From Clostridia bacterium (lineage in GTDB: Bacteria; Bacillota_A; Clostridia; Oscillospirales; CAG-272): a stretch of 11,405 bases of DNA. The position numbers were made by a program, and so were the translations under genes. Numbering within the stretch: the stretch's first letter is position 1; each line of letters begins with the position of its first letter. The stretch spans positions 1-11,405 of the forward strand of contig JAGBZZ010000183.1 in NCBI GenBank assembly GCA_017652965.1, written 5' to 3'. Below, piece by piece: positions 1-6,994 of the stretch. The notes beneath the pieces were generated by a model, which worked only from the letters and a program-made list of their open reading frames with translations, did no database searches and was not told where the DNA came from.

Positions 1-985
1 CGGTCAGGAGGTCGCGGTGGTCGATCAAAAAGCGCAGAAGCGCGGGGATCCAGCACTGCCACTCGCATAGGTTCTTGTACCCCATTCGGGAGGACGTCAG
101 CCGTCCCATGGCCTTGCGATAAAGCCCGAGAAGGTCGGAGTAACCGAAAATCGTTACCCCCGCGCCCCGCCTTCCGTCGGCAAGCGGTGTCAGTGAGGTA
201 ATGCCCTCCTCCTCGATCCTGTAATGGGGATCATAGGGGAGGATGCGTTCGCCCGTCGGGGTTTTGACCGAAAGCGAATCCGGATTCCCGTAGGCAAACA
301 GGCGGATATGGTCACAAAGCCTTCCGCCGCTTTTGTCATAGTACAAAAAGGGTAGCCCGTAGGCCTTGGCCAGTATGGAAAGAAAGTGCGAAAAATCCTC
401 GGTCGGGAAGAGAAAGAGCCGTAGGTACTGCGGCTTTCGTTTTGTCCGGTAAGCCTTGTCGAAGTTGGCGTAAAAGTTCAGCTTGTCAAAAAAATGGGCA
501 TAGGCGTCGCATGAGTAATCCATCTTCCAGCCATCCCCCTCCGAAAGCATGGCAATGCCAAGGTTCCTTCCGTTTGGCTTGACAAGATAGGCGTATACGA
601 TCCTGCCGTCCTCGGATTCGTAGGAGGAGTTGAAGAGAAACTGTGCATCGGTTAGACCGCCGCCCCGCTTTCCCATGAAGTTAAAGGGCAGGGAAAGGCC
701 AAATTCGGAAAGGCCGCAGGCCGAGGAGGTGAGGGTCAGAAAAAGGCCGTCGTCCCCCTCTTCTGCCCGCAGGCAGGAGCTGCTGGCATCGTGGTAGAGG
801 GCGCCATCGCGATAGACGAACTCTCCTGCCCGATCGGCGTAAGGGGTAAAGGCGGGCTTTTTTCCCTTTGTGATGTCGTCCTCCTCCAGGGTATACTTCA
901 GGCAGGGCGCACAGTGCAGGATCATCTCCTTGGGGGCGCGCCCGTCTATGATCGCTTGTGCTTCGTAATCAAAGTGCAGGCTCAT
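1..985 (-). CDS. Unrecognised large protein, N-terminal 328 residues (partial)
   Basis: The reading frame is open from an ATG at 983-985 down to base 1, so the C-terminus lies outside the window. The start is supported by GGAGGAA (complement of 991-997) five bases upstream and by a good minus-strand promoter beyond it. There is no signal peptide or membrane segment. Roughly residues 1-290 look beta-rich with many aromatics, for example the stretch FLFNSSYES near 117 and LNFYANFDKAY near 169. From about residue 299 the character changes to a helical region with SSRMGYKNLCEWQCW and then ALLRFL. A beta-sandwich followed by Trp- and Glu-rich helices is the usual order in (alpha/alpha)6-barrel glycosidases and lyases, so a carbohydrate-active enzyme is plausible given the neighbours. 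I do not recognise the family, and the catalytic part would be in the missing half. It is transcribed divergently from the rest of the cluster. Confidence 0.8.
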   Translation of the reverse strand, partial: MSLHFDYEAQAIIDGRAPKEMILHCAPCLKYTLEEDDITKGKKPAFTPYADRAGEFVYRDGALYHDASSSCLRAEEGDDGLFLTLTSSACGLSEFGLSLPFNFMGKRGGGLTDAQFLFNSSYESEDGRIVYAYLVKPNGRNLGIAMLSEGDGWKMDYSCDAYAHFFDKLNFYANFDKAYRTKRKPQYLRLFLFPTEDFSHFLSILAKAYGLPFLYYDKSGGRLCDHIRLFAYGNPDSLSVKTPTGERILPYDPHYRIEEEGITSLTPLADGRRGAGVTIFGYSDLLGLYRKAMGRLTSSRMGYKNLCEWQCWIPALLRFLIDHRDLLT

Positions 986-1020
986 CGGTATTCCTCCGTA
1001 TGGGGAAGGGTGATGGCATC

Positions 1021-1049
1021 ATTATAACAAAAAAGGCGCGAAAAGGCAA
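1021..1049 (-). promoter_or_regulatory. Sigma-A-type promoter for the leftward partial gene
   Basis: Read on the minus strand, a perfect TATAAT (complement of 1021-1026) is preceded by TGT, giving an extended -10. TTGCCT (complement of 1044-1049) sits 17 bases upstream as the -35. The start codon lies about 36 bases beyond the -10. The pair of hexamers, their spacing and their position support a real promoter. Confidence 0.7.
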
Positions 1050-1106
1050 GGCGTTTTCCAAAATAATACGTATCCCCGCGGCCTGCCTTAAAAATCGGCT
1101 GATCGG

Positions 1107-1135
1107 TTGAAATCTCGTCCCGTTTGTGCTATAAT
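1107..1135 (+). promoter_or_regulatory. Sigma-A-type promoter for the rightward gene block
   Basis: TTGAAA at 1107-1112 and a perfect TATAAT at 1130-1135 are separated by exactly 17 bases, and TGC precedes the -10, making it extended. Transcription would start near 1142, leaving a leader of about 50 bases before the metallophosphoesterase. This is the strongest promoter match in the window. It stands back to back with the leftward promoter, with 57 bases between the two -35 elements, a natural place for a shared regulator. No clear operator was identified there. Confidence 0.8.
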
Positions 1136-1191
1136 AGCATCATCCGTGCCGTGCGTACGGGGACAGAACGAAAATGAGGGGGGATACCCGC

Positions 1192-2130
1192 ATGCAAAAG
1201 GTCAGATTTTCGGTGTTTGCCGATCTGCACGTCCATGATCATTGGGCACCCGACAGCATCGGCCGCCTGCAAAAGATACTGGCGCGTGCCAAGGAAAAAG
1301 AGGTGGATTTCGTCATCCACTGCGGGGACTTTTGCTCGCCGCCGCTTTACCCCGAGGCACTCGAGATCTACAATAGCTTTGAGATCCCTACTTATCACAC
1401 CCTCGGCAACCACGATTTCGACAAGGCCGAGCACGACGAGGTGGTGCGCGCCTTCGGCATGCCGAGCAATTATTACTTCTTCGATAAAAACGGCTTCCGC
1501 TTTATCGTCCTTGACGAAAACTATTGCCGCATCGACGGCAAGGACGTCCCCTATGCCGCAGGCAACTATTTTCAGCACGGGGACTGCCGTGACTATATCT
1601 CGGCCGAGCAGATCGCGTGGCTGGAGGAGGTCGTCATGTCCTCCCCCTATCCGATGGTGGTCTTCAGCCATGGGAGCCTGCAAAGGGAGGACGTGCGCGG
1701 CGGCGCCGTCCGAAACCGCGAGGACGTACAGCGCATCTTCCGCCTTGCGCACAAAAGCGGCAAGCGCATCCTGATGTGCCTAAACGGCCACTACCACGTG
1801 GACTATATGCGCATCTATGAGCATATCTGCTATTTTGACGTCAATTCGGCCACCATGTACACCCTGTGCGGCAAGCACGAGCCGCATAACCTTTTTGGGG
1901 AAGAGTTCCACAAAAAGCATCCGGGCTCTGCCCATCTTGTCATTTACAACGATCCCATCCATGCCATCGTGACTCTTTCGGATGACGGATGCATTGAGAT
2001 CGAGGGGATGGAAAGCAGCTTCTATCGGGGCGTCTCCAAGGAAATGGTATCGGATAGCAGCTGCCATAACGCCGTAAAGATCACACCGCGCGTCCTCAGC
2101 GAAAAGCTCATTCTTCCTATGCAACTGTAA
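1192..2130 (+). CDS. Calcineurin-like metallophosphoesterase
   Basis: A 312-residue protein with the full metallophosphoesterase ligand set in order: D11-x-H13 (FADLHVHD), GD at 45-46 (HCGDFC), GNHD at 72-75, FSHG at 158-161 and GHYH at 199-202. These residues hold the two metals that hydrolyse phosphomono- or phosphodiesters in this superfamily (PF00149). The substrate cannot be read from sequence. There is no signal peptide, so it should act in the cytoplasm. An in-frame ATG exists at 1174, but the purine-rich AGGGGGG at 1177-1183 lies between the two ATGs and is correctly spaced for the one at 1192, which also places the first beta strand (VRFSVFAD) right at the N-terminus. It leads a likely three-gene unit, 35 bases ahead of the MBL hydrolase. 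In this context it may dephosphorylate a sugar phosphate or a phosphate-decorated glycan fragment; that is inference. Confidence 0.9.
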   Translation: MQKVRFSVFADLHVHDHWAPDSIGRLQKILARAKEKEVDFVIHCGDFCSPPLYPEALEIYNSFEIPTYHTLGNHDFDKAEHDEVVRAFGMPSNYYFFDKNGFRFIVLDENYCRIDGKDVPYAAGNYFQHGDCRDYISAEQIAWLEEVVMSSPYPMVVFSHGSLQREDVRGGAVRNREDVQRIFRLAHKSGKRILMCLNGHYHVDYMRIYEHICYFDVNSATMYTLCGKHEPHNLFGEEFHKKHPGSAHLVIYNDPIHAIVTLSDDGCIEIEGMESSFYRGVSKEMVSDSSCHNAVKITPRVLSEKLILPMQL

Positions 2131-2165
2131 ACAAAACCTTGCAATAAAAAGCGGGAGGACCCCAT

Positions 2166-3062
2166 ATGTCGCATTCTACTGTTGCGCAGATCAAGTTAAA
2201 AAGCGGCGGTATGTCCTATGCCATACGCCTCTCTGACGGCCGCTTTATCCTTATCGACGGTGGCACCTCCTTCGAGGCGGACGGGGCGTATCTTTACGAA
2301 TATCTCTGTAGCCGCACCGAGGGGGAGAAGGTCGTGATCGCGGCCTGGCTCTTCACCCACGGGCATCTTGACCACGTTGCCCTGGCCGCCCGCTTTATGA
2401 CCGTATACCGCGAAAGCATCCGGATCGAGCGCATTCTTTATAATATTCCCGTGGGTATCGACTTTTGCGGCTACGATGCCAAGGTCGGCAACGACCGGGA
2501 CGCGATCTTTGAGCGCGAATGGTTTGAGGCGGTGCGCCTGTATCCCGAGGCCGACCTGCACGAGGTGAGGACAGGGGAGGTCTTTCGGATCGGCGACATA
2601 GTGATCGAGGTGCTCCTCAGCGCCGAGGATCGCTACCCCGACCCGCCGACCAACCGCAACGAGACAAGTGCCGTCTTTAAGCTTACCTTTGAAAACGGCG
2701 TGCGCTTTATGGTGCTTGGCGATGCGATGGGGGCGCGGCTGGCAAAGCTTGTTGACCCCGCCTCCTCCCTCTTCTGCCATGAGGGGCGCCTGCAGTGCGA
2801 GATCCTACAGGTGGCGCATCACGGCCTTGCGGTGGCAAGCTACGAATACTTTGGCGCGATAGAGACGCTTTATCGCAGGATATCTCCGCGCATCTGCTTC
2901 TGGCCGACCTACGCCCACCGTTTTTATAACGACCCCTGGTGCCAGGACGAAAAATACATCTATAACCGCTTCCTGCTTTGCAGTGTAAGGGAGCGCAATT
3001 TTCATAGCAGCCAGACCGTGGAGATAAACACCGAGGATCTTACCGTTACCCTTTTGGAGTGA
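2166..3062 (+). CDS. Metallo-beta-lactamase-fold hydrolase, ComEC-type MBL domain
   Basis: A 298-residue protein that is almost entirely one MBL domain. Visible marks are LIDGG at 29-33, the metal motif THGHLDHV (H65, H67, D69, H70), VLGDA with bridging D186, and VAHHG with H218/H219. The stretch NETSAVFKLTF (165-175) followed by FMVLGDA matches the N-x-S-L-V ... GD pattern of the soluble ComEC-like MBL hydrolases rather than glyoxalase II, which has an extra His in between. The membrane parts of ComEC are absent and there is no signal peptide, so this is a free cytoplasmic hydrolase. Family members cut phosphodiesters, lactones or other esters; the substrate here is unknown. GGGAGGA at 2153-2159 with a six-base spacer fixes the start. 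It is closely coupled to the upstream phosphoesterase, suggesting that the two act on the same or successive compounds. Confidence 0.88.
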   Translation: MSHSTVAQIKLKSGGMSYAIRLSDGRFILIDGGTSFEADGAYLYEYLCSRTEGEKVVIAAWLFTHGHLDHVALAARFMTVYRESIRIERILYNIPVGIDFCGYDAKVGNDRDAIFEREWFEAVRLYPEADLHEVRTGEVFRIGDIVIEVLLSAEDRYPDPPTNRNETSAVFKLTFENGVRFMVLGDAMGARLAKLVDPASSLFCHEGRLQCEILQVAHHGLAVASYEYFGAIETLYRRISPRICFWPTYAHRFYNDPWCQDEKYIYNRFLLCSVRERNFHSSQTVEINTEDLTVTLLE

Positions 3063-3112
3063 CCGGGATGCTATGCGGCAGGGGTCGCAACAAAATTTTG
3101 AATATGTTTAAA

Positions 3113-3134
3113 GGCGGGGCATGCACGCCCTGCC
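3113..3134 (+). other. GC-rich hairpin in the leader of the GH31 gene
   Basis: GGCGGGGC (3113-3120) pairs with GCCCTGCC (3127-3134) over eight base pairs, one of them G-U, around the six-base loop ATGCAC. It ends four bases before the Shine-Dalgarno sequence AGGGAG (3139-3144) and is not followed by a run of T, so it is not a typical terminator. It could protect an mRNA end or tune translation of the glycosidase. Rest of the gap 3063-3150: nothing convincing. Confidence 0.45.
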
Positions 3135-3150
3135 GTGAAGGGAGAAGCCC

Positions 3151-5331
3151 ATGAATCTTATCTTGAAAAGCACCTCGGATCGGATCTTTCATATCTCCGA
3201 GAGCGAGACCCCCTCGTCCATGCTCAGCCGTTACGGCGTGATCGGTGCGGAGGAGCATCCCCTTTGTGAGGATACCTACCTTGCCGCAAGCGGGGACACT
3301 CTGACCCTGTCTGCCAAGCGCCCCGTGAGGGTGGAGCTTGTGCGCCACGGGCGGGAGTACTCGATCCATATCCCGCTTTCGGAGGGGGAGCGTCTCTTCG
3401 GCGGCGGTGACTCTAACCGTGAATGCGTGATGATCCGCGGCTCTAAGCTTGTGATGCATATCGCCAACGTGCGCTCCTACGGCCCGATGCCCGTCATCCT
3501 GTCAAGTGACGGCTGGGCGCTGGTGCTGAACACCACCTACGCCTCGGTCTTTGATCTTGGCAAGACCGACCCCGACAGGATCACGATCCGCGCGCTGGGC
3601 GGCGAGATCGACTTCTACCTGTTCCGTGCCGACACGCTTGCCGCCCTTCTCGGTGAGGTGACCAAGGTGACAGGCAGACCGATCCTTATGCCGAAGTTTG
3701 CCTACGGCCTTACCTTCGTGATGAACACACGTTCGAACTATCGCGATCTTTTCGAGACCGCGCTGAAGTTCCGCGAAAGGGAGATCCCCCTGGATACCAT
3801 TGGGCTGGAGCCCGGCTGGATGGCAACCGACTACGATTTCACCAACAACAAAAAATGGGATACCAAGAAATTCCCGTTGATCGCCTGGAAGCCCGAAAAT
3901 CAGAGCGACCACGGCACCATCTTTTATCCCTTGCGCCGTATGGGCGTTCAGCTGTCGCTTTGGCTTTGCGAGGACTATGACCTTTTGTACCATGAGGACC
4001 GTGTCGCGCCCGAGGAGGAAAAATACGAATTCCCCGAGGATGCCGAGATCCTTGACCCCCACCTTTCCGCCTCGGTGTGGCAGGATCGCCTCACCAACCG
4101 TGGCGAGCGGTGGTTTGAGCATCTTAAAAAGTTCGTGGATAACGGAGCCGCCGCCTTTAAGCTGGACGGCTCGCGCCAGGTGCTTGGCCATCCCGATCGT
4201 CTGTGGGGCGGCAAGTACCTTGACGAGGAGGTGCATAACGTCTACCCCGTCATTCTGGCAAGAGAGATGCAGTCGGGATTCTATGAGCATACGGGCAGGC
4301 GCCCCCTTATCTATACCGCAGGGGCTTACCTCGGCACGCAGAAGTATGCCGCCACCTGGGCGGGCGATACCGGCGGCGGGGCACGTACCCTTGTCTCGGT
4401 CATGAACTACGCCATGTGCGGCCACTCCAACACCGGGTGCGATATCAGCATCCACGAGGCCGACTCCACGCATTACGGCTTCTTAATGCCCTGGAGCCAG
4501 CAGAATAACTGGGACTATTATATGGAGCCCTGGTACCTCGGTGACGAGATATGCAACCGCTATACCTATTACGCCCGCCTGCGCTCCACCCTCTTCCCCT
4601 ATCTTTACACCGCGGCACACCAGGCCTATGAGACGGGTATGCCGATGCTGCGCCCCCTGCCGCTTGTGTACGAGGGCACCGACCGCTTTGATAAGGTGCT
4701 GAACGCTTACATGCTGGGCGATAGCCTGCTTGTCGGCGCGTTTGATATGCACATCCCGTTGCCCGAGGGGCGTTGGGTCGATTACTTTACGGGCGACGTC
4801 TACGAGGGCGGTGTGGATATCGATTATACCGCTCCCCGGGGGATCGGCGGTGCGCTCTTTGTCCGTTCGGGCGATATCATCGTCACGATGAAGGTCCAGC
4901 GCTATATCCTGGAGCGCGCGCACGAGTACCGCATTGATCTCTTTCCCGATACCCGCGCCTCGGCCTATGAGCTTTACGAGGACGACGGCTTTACCGAGGA
5001 CTACCAAAAGGGCGGCTTTGCCACCACCCGCATCGAATCAAGCGGGGTCAAGGATGGCAGGCTGACTATGACGGTCTATCCGCGTAAGGGCGGCTTTGAC
5101 GGCAGACCCGAAAACGGCCACGATATTATGAAAAACTCGATCCCCAAGATCTCGCCCATGGCACCGCAGGGGGATATGGAGGTCCTTTTGCATACGAAGC
5201 GCCCCGTGAAATGCGTGACGCTTGGCGGACAGCAGGTCGCCTTCAGCACCTGCCCCGAGGGTATCCTCTTTACGGTGGATGCCACCCGCCACGCAAGCGA
5301 GACGCTGGCCTATGAGATAAGCCTTGCCTGA
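3151..5331 (+). CDS. Glycoside hydrolase family 31 enzyme
   Basis: A 726-residue retaining alpha-glycosidase of GH31. The usual order is visible: an N-terminal beta-sandwich (about 1-175), a TIM barrel (about 180-490) and C-terminal beta domains (about 500-726). The proposed nucleophile is D339 in AAFKLDGSR and the acid/base is D406 in TWAGDTGGG. The 67-residue separation matches family members such as YicI. Other GH31 marks are GLEPGWM (218-224), LSLWLCEDYDLL (268-279), RSTLFPYLY (478-486), MLRPLPL (499-505) and LPEGRWVDYFTG (537-548), the last being the conserved loop after the barrel. No signal peptide is present, so it should act on imported oligosaccharides. Specificity is unclear: the KLDGSR and TWAGD surroundings differ from classical alpha-glucosidase (DMNE-type) and alpha-xylosidase motifs. 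The start is set by AGGGAG six bases upstream. It ends the first transcription unit; no terminator follows. Confidence 0.93.
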   Translation: MNLILKSTSDRIFHISESETPSSMLSRYGVIGAEEHPLCEDTYLAASGDTLTLSAKRPVRVELVRHGREYSIHIPLSEGERLFGGGDSNRECVMIRGSKLVMHIANVRSYGPMPVILSSDGWALVLNTTYASVFDLGKTDPDRITIRALGGEIDFYLFRADTLAALLGEVTKVTGRPILMPKFAYGLTFVMNTRSNYRDLFETALKFREREIPLDTIGLEPGWMATDYDFTNNKKWDTKKFPLIAWKPENQSDHGTIFYPLRRMGVQLSLWLCEDYDLLYHEDRVAPEEEKYEFPEDAEILDPHLSASVWQDRLTNRGERWFEHLKKFVDNGAAAFKLDGSRQVLGHPDRLWGGKYLDEEVHNVYPVILAREMQSGFYEHTGRRPLIYTAGAYLGTQKYAATWAGDTGGGARTLVSVMNYAMCGHSNTGCDISIHEADSTHYGFLMPWSQQNNWDYYMEPWYLGDEICNRYTYYARLRSTLFPYLYTAAHQAYETGMPMLRPLPLVYEGTDRFDKVLNAYMLGDSLLVGAFDMHIPLPEGRWVDYFTGDVYEGGVDIDYTAPRGIGGALFVRSGDIIVTMKVQRYILERAHEYRIDLFPDTRASAYELYEDDGFTEDYQKGGFATTRIESSGVKDGRLTMTVYPRKGGFDGRPENGHDIMKNSIPKISPMAPQGDMEVLLHTKRPVKCVTLGGQQVAFSTCPEGILFTVDATRHASETLAYEISLA

Positions 5332-5389
5332 CACCGAAAAACAGATCAATAAAGGATAAGAATAACCGTCAAATATCAAAATAGTGCAC

Positions 5390-5418
5390 TTGTGCTTTTC
5401 ACCCGTGTGTGCTATCAT
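5390..5418 (+). promoter_or_regulatory. Probable promoter for the SGNH/GH127 gene pair
   Basis: TATCAT at 5413-5418 is preceded by TGC, giving an extended -10, and TTGTGC at 5390-5395 sits 17 bases upstream as a weaker -35. Transcription would start near 5425. The -10 surroundings (TGTGCTATCAT) closely resemble those of the promoter at 1107-1135 (TGTGCTATAAT). The gap 5332-5389 before it is A-rich and shows no terminator, so this is likely an internal promoter. Confidence 0.6.
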
Positions 5419-5430
5419 GTATCCGAAAAG

Positions 5431-5443
5431 TGCCGCTACGGCA
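5431..5443 (+). other. Small leader hairpin ahead of the SGNH hydrolase gene
   Basis: TGCCG (5431-5435) and CGGCA (5439-5443) form a five-base-pair stem around CTA in the predicted 5' leader, seven bases before the AAGGAGG ribosome binding site at 5451-5457. A similar GTGCCG...TACGG...ACAGA series is found in the leader of the metallophosphoesterase gene (1146-1167). Too short for a known riboswitch; role unknown. Confidence 0.35.
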
Positions 5444-5464
5444 ACAGATAAAGGAGGCATTCTT

Positions 5465-6940
5465 ATGGCTTGCACGCATCGCGTCCGCATTCTCCCGCTG
5501 GGGGATTCGCTGACACAGGGGGACGGCAACCCCTCTGCTTACCGCTACGATCTTTACCGTCTGCTTGACGGTGCCGACATCCCCTTCCGCTTTGTGGGGG
5601 GTGTAAGGGGTGGGGACTGGCGCCTGCCGCCCGACTGCCGCTACCATTCGTCGCGCGGGGGTATCACCACAAACGGCCTCATGGCATACCACACCGAGGG
5701 CTCGGAATGCTATGACCCTGCATGGGTCGAGGCTGTCCGAGAGGCCGAGGTCGCCCTGCTTTGCATCGGCGCCAACGACATCTATCGCGGCCTGCCGGTG
5801 GAGGAATATACCAAGCGCCTTGACAAGCTTTTGGATCTTCTTTATTCCTTTAATCCCCATCTTTTGACCGTGTTTATCGCTACGATACGCACAAACTGGG
5901 GGACAAACGAAAAGCAGATCGCGATGAACGCCGCCCTGCTTGACCCTGCCTTTGCGGCGGCCGAGGCCGCCCGTGGGCGGGACGTGCGCATCCTTGACTT
6001 CAACGGTGCGGGCGCGCCCGAAAATCTGAAAAGCGATTATCCGCCCGATGACGGGCATCCGAACGCCGTCGGCAACCGTAAGCTGGCCGAGCTGTGGTTT
6101 GCCGGCATTGCCGACCGTGTTGCGGAGCTTGCGGCAACCCTTACCCCTGCCGATGCCGAGCCCCTTCCTCCGGTCATCTGTGAGACCGCCGCGCTTACCG
6201 TCCCGGTGGGTAGCGGTGCCCGTATCGCCTTGACCCCCGCCCCCGGGGGCGACGTCTCCTATCTTTTCGAAAGCGAGGATGCATCGCTTGCCGAGGTGGA
6301 CGAGGACGGTACGGTCTACGGCTGTCGCCCGGGGGCGGGCACCGTGCGTGTTATGACGGCACGCGGCAGGGCACCGGTTGCTACGGTCAAGGTCCTTGTG
6401 TCGGGGCATGAGCCGGACGTGCTGGAGGCGTATCCCGTGCGGCATACCCCCGAGATCTCCGAGGAGGACTACACCGCCCCCGAGAAGGCCCTCCGCCCGA
6501 CGGCGGGCGGCGTATGTGTGCGCTATCCGCACTGGATCGACGGTGAGATCGTGACCCATGCGACCTATCCGCAGGATAAGGTCTGCATCGCCTTTGATAT
6601 GACGGCGGTCAGTGCTTTTCCGACCGAAAGCCAGGGGCATCTGACCCTTTCGCTTGGGGATATTTCGCTTACCTTCCGCCATTTTGCAACCCATATGACG
6701 CTTACCGTGGGGGATCGCACCGTGACGGTGACCGATCCGACCCCGCCCTATTGCCGCCGCCCGATGCGCCTTGTGCGGGAGGGGGATCGCGTGACCCTCT
6801 ATCGCGGCGGAATTGTGCTCCTTTCACTTACGGGTGCCCCGGCGGCCGCAAGCGTGCCGGCACCTGTGCGCATCACCTGGAAGGAATACCACGCTATGAT
6901 CCACTATTTCTACGGTCTGACGGTTGCCACCCGGGCATAA
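5465..6940 (+). CDS. SGNH/GDSL-family hydrolase with Ig-like and C-terminal beta domain
   Basis: A 491-residue three-domain protein. Residues 8-220 are an SGNH hydrolase: GDSLTQG with catalytic S15, a GG block near 45-46, GAND with N104, and DDGHPN giving the D195/H198 pair. SGNH enzymes of such loci often deacylate sugars (acetylesterase-like), which is inferred here. Residues about 236-312 resemble a BIG2-type Ig-like domain, with the signature SEDASLAEVDEDGTVYG followed by AGTVRVM. Residues about 320-491 form a further beta-rich domain resembling a carbohydrate-binding or concanavalin-like fold, not identified. The start at 5465 has AAGGAGG seven bases upstream; the frame stays open to 5384, but that upstream part overlaps the promoter. 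No signal peptide, lipobox or sortase motif is present, although Ig-like domains usually sit outside the cell. A GH127-like gene follows after 54 bases. Confidence 0.88.
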   Translation: MACTHRVRILPLGDSLTQGDGNPSAYRYDLYRLLDGADIPFRFVGGVRGGDWRLPPDCRYHSSRGGITTNGLMAYHTEGSECYDPAWVEAVREAEVALLCIGANDIYRGLPVEEYTKRLDKLLDLLYSFNPHLLTVFIATIRTNWGTNEKQIAMNAALLDPAFAAAEAARGRDVRILDFNGAGAPENLKSDYPPDDGHPNAVGNRKLAELWFAGIADRVAELAATLTPADAEPLPPVICETAALTVPVGSGARIALTPAPGGDVSYLFESEDASLAEVDEDGTVYGCRPGAGTVRVMTARGRAPVATVKVLVSGHEPDVLEAYPVRHTPEISEEDYTAPEKALRPTAGGVCVRYPHWIDGEIVTHATYPQDKVCIAFDMTAVSAFPTESQGHLTLSLGDISLTFRHFATHMTLTVGDRTVTVTDPTPPYCRRPMRLVREGDRVTLYRGGIVLLSLTGAPAAASVPAPVRITWKEYHAMIHYFYGLTVATRA

Positions 6941-6994
6941 GGCTGGGTGACCCTTCCGTCCCCATCTCTTGTGGCTTGAAGCCGGAGGCTTATT

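Noticed and set aside
791..1027. A 78-codon plus-strand open frame at the start of the leftward gene
   Set aside because: It overlaps the start and promoter of the partial minus-strand gene, and its translation looks random.
1174..1191. Upstream ATG as start of the metallophosphoesterase
   Set aside because: No ribosome binding site precedes it, while the G-rich run that follows it is ideally spaced for the ATG at 1192.
3063..3112. Promoter before the GH31 gene (TATGTT/TATGCG-like hexamers)
   Set aside because: No matching -35 at proper spacing; the match is not better than chance.
3502..4473. A 323-codon minus-strand open frame inside the GH31 gene
   Set aside because: Fully antisense to the conserved barrel region of GH31, with no motif of its own.
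5384..5464. N-terminal extension of the SGNH protein
   Set aside because: The stretch contains the promoter -10 and the AAGGAGG that serves the ATG at 5465; the extension is not a signal peptide.
5399..6694. A 431-codon minus-strand open frame opposite the SGNH gene
   Set aside because: Same reasons: antisense to a gene with clear catalytic motifs, low-complexity composition and no start signals.
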